A DNA stretch of 64,000 bases from JACVRW01 sp963764665 (GTDB taxonomy: Bacteria; Actinomycetota; Thermoleophilia; Solirubrobacterales; Thermoleophilaceae): contig CAVXTL010000022.1 in the NCBI GenBank assembly GCA_963764665.1, positions 1 to 64,000 on the forward strand. The letters run 5' to 3'. The notes below the pieces were generated by a model that saw nothing but the letters and a program-made list of their open reading frames with translations, was not told where the DNA came from and ran no database searches. This document shows positions 61,566 to 64,000 of this stretch, piece after piece (the first letter of the stretch is position 1; every line of letters starts with the position of its first letter). Made by a program: the position numbers and the translations under genes.

Positions 61566-62458
61566 GTGCCCAAGGACACCGGCCTGCCGGAATCCGACGC
61601 GCAGTTCGACTTCGCCCGCACCAGGCGCGCGCGTGCGCTCGCCCGCCTGAGGGACCGCCTGCGCGGCGAGCCGAGCGACGTGAACGTGATCCTCCCGTTC
61701 GAGGAGGTGGTGGCGGCGCTCGGGCGGCGCGGCGAGCGGCAGCTGGGCCAGCAGGTCATCCCGCTCGACTCGATCGTGGGCACGGTGGATCGCGGTCGCG
61801 AGTTCGACCGCAGCTTCCGCCCCACCTCGGGCAAGGTGCGCTCGCGCTGGGAGCGGGTGGCGGCCGCGCAGCGCCGCGGCCAGGCGATGCCCCCGATCGA
61901 CGTCTACCGGATCGGCGAGCTGCACTTCGTGAAGGACGGCCATCACCGGGTGTCGGTGGCGCGCGCGCTCGGCCACAAGGACATCAACGCGTACGTGACG
62001 GAGGTGCTGACCGAGCTCGGCGCCGAGCGGGAGATCACGCTCGCCGACCTTCCGCTGAAGAGCCATGAGCGGCTGTTCCGGGAGCGCGTGCCGCTGCCCG
62101 AGGAGGCCCGGGCGAAGATCCAGCTCTCGGATGAATGGCGCTACGCGGCGCTGGCCGAGGCCGTGGAGGCCTGGGGCTTCCGGCGCGAGCAGGGCACCGG
62201 CGAGGCGCTGTCACGCCCGGACGTGGCCGAGGCATGGTTCCGAGAGGAGTACGAGCCGGTGGTGGAGATGCTCCGGGAAGCCGATCTCGCCCAGAAGGGC
62301 ACCGCCACCGAGACGTACATGCGCGTCTCCCACCTCCGCTACCTGATCCTGCGCACCCACGACTGGGACGACAGCGTGATCGGGCGCCTGCGCGAGGAGC
62401 TCGACCGCCCCAGCTGGGACGAGGACACGATGGTGAAGCGGCTCCGGAAGGAGCTGCG

Positions 62459-62462
<4 letters not shown>
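61566..62462 (+). CDS. ParB-like nuclease domain-containing protein
   Basis: A 298-residue protein from GTG 61566 (PKDTGLPESDAQFDF), with GGGGG just upstream. The ParB/sulfiredoxin-like motif GELHFVKDGHHRVSVARALG lies near residue 120, preceded by VIPLDSIVGTV and PIDVYRIG. The C-terminal part is helical (WGFRREQGTGEALSRPDVAE, YLILRTHDWDDSVIG). There is no HTH as in true ParB, so a role in plasmid or chromosome segregation is not supported; related actinobacterial proteins are uncharacterised. The stop touches the convergent sugar-ABC ATPase stop. Confidence 0.78.
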
Positions 62463-63691
<1,229 letters not shown>

Positions 63692-63703
63692 CGGGTACCT
63701 CCT

Positions 63704-64000
63704 TTATCCCTTCACCGCGCCGGCGGTGAGGCCCGCGACGATTCGGCGCTGGAAGATCAGAACCATGATGATGATCGGGACGGTGACCACGACGGCCGCC
63801 GCGGCGATCGCACCGATCGGCTGCGTGAACTGCGACGCCCCGGTGAAGAAGGCGAGCGCCGCCGGGACTGTCCGGGCGTTGTCGGTCGAGGTCAACGTGT
63901 TGGCGAAGATGAAGTCGTTCCAGGCGAAGATGAACACGAGGATCGCCGCGGTGAACACGCCGGGCGCCGCGAGCGGGACGATGATCTTCCGGAACGCCTG
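63704..64000 (-). CDS. Sugar ABC transporter permease (MalG/UgpE-like), 5' end beyond the window
   Basis: The last 98 residues of an inner-membrane permease are visible: AFRKIIVPLAAPGVFTAAI (just after the EAA loop), FIFAWNDFIFANTLTS, and the final helix with VVVTVPIIIMVLIFQRRIV and the end GLTAGAVKG. The terminal Gly-Ala-Val-Lys-Gly is the standard MalG-type ending. The gene continues past 64000. It is followed 12 bases later by the ATPase gene, so this is an importer operon. Confidence 0.9.
   Translation of the reverse strand, partial: QAFRKIIVPLAAPGVFTAAILVFIFAWNDFIFANTLTSTDNARTVPAALAFFTGASQFTQPIGAIAAAAVVVTVPIIIMVLIFQRRIVAGLTAGAVKG

Overview
The window is high-GC, gene-dense bacterial DNA with short intergenic gaps, many GTG/TTG starts and ATGA/GTGA stop-start overlaps. 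It looks like an actinobacterium, most likely of the Thermoleophilia (Solirubrobacterales/Gaiellales side). That placement is an inference from three things: secreted proteins opening with an RLTYANV segment, tandem Tat-exported ferritin-like proteins, and the general gene content. No rRNA or tRNA gene is visible to fix the taxonomy.

Layout. 0.2-6.0 kb: a run of damaged genes (a beta-helix lipoprotein, a NarL-type response regulator and its membrane histidine kinase, a small membrane protein, an RLTYANV repeat protein, and the 3' end of an aldo/keto reductase), nearly all carrying frameshifts. 6.2-21.0 kb: a catabolic and transport island. One minus-strand operon encodes a BMP-type (purine-nucleoside-like) ABC importer (binding lipoprotein, double ATPase, two permeases), an SDR, a polysaccharide-deacetylase-like hydrolase and a DUF1989 (urea carboxylase-associated) protein. 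Facing it are a MarR regulator, an M20 amidohydrolase, a monocistronic amidinotransferase-fold enzyme, and a plus-strand operon of a second M20 enzyme with HyuA and HyuB. A similar 20-bp imperfect palindrome lies in both divergent promoter regions and is a good candidate for the MarR operator. The island is bracketed by two RLTYANV-family genes and by copies of a degenerate intergenic repeat. 22.3-23.3 kb: a complete IS481-type insertion sequence. 23.6-24.5 kb: a CHAT-protease remnant.

24.6-27.0 kb: two exported ferritin-like proteins in an operon with tatA and tatC. 27.1-33.2 kb: a VOC protein, an acyltransferase, a secreted lipase-like protein whose nucleophile is missing, and a large HD-GYP protein with seven Ig/cadherin-like repeats interrupted by one inserted base. 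33.3-38.4 kb: a large ATP-binding LuxR regulator flanked by an NmrA-type gene and by an ECF sigma factor/cupin pair. Both flanking units are preceded by the same 39-bp element at the same distance from a TAnnnT hexamer, which suggests a small regulon.

38.4-64.0 kb: mostly intact housekeeping and accessory metabolism. It includes an MBL hydrolase, a GH3 glycosidase, a citrate-synthase-like protein with a PaaK-like ligase, VOC protein and GST, an MFS transporter, two ABC exporters, an orphan TadE/TadE/P-loop operon, a luciferase-like monooxygenase, uppP, ppa, an enoyl-CoA hydratase, an SDR/glycosyltransferase/metallopeptidase operon, a YjbQ protein, a 2-hydroxyacid dehydrogenase, a ParB-like protein and a sugar ABC importer that runs off the right edge.
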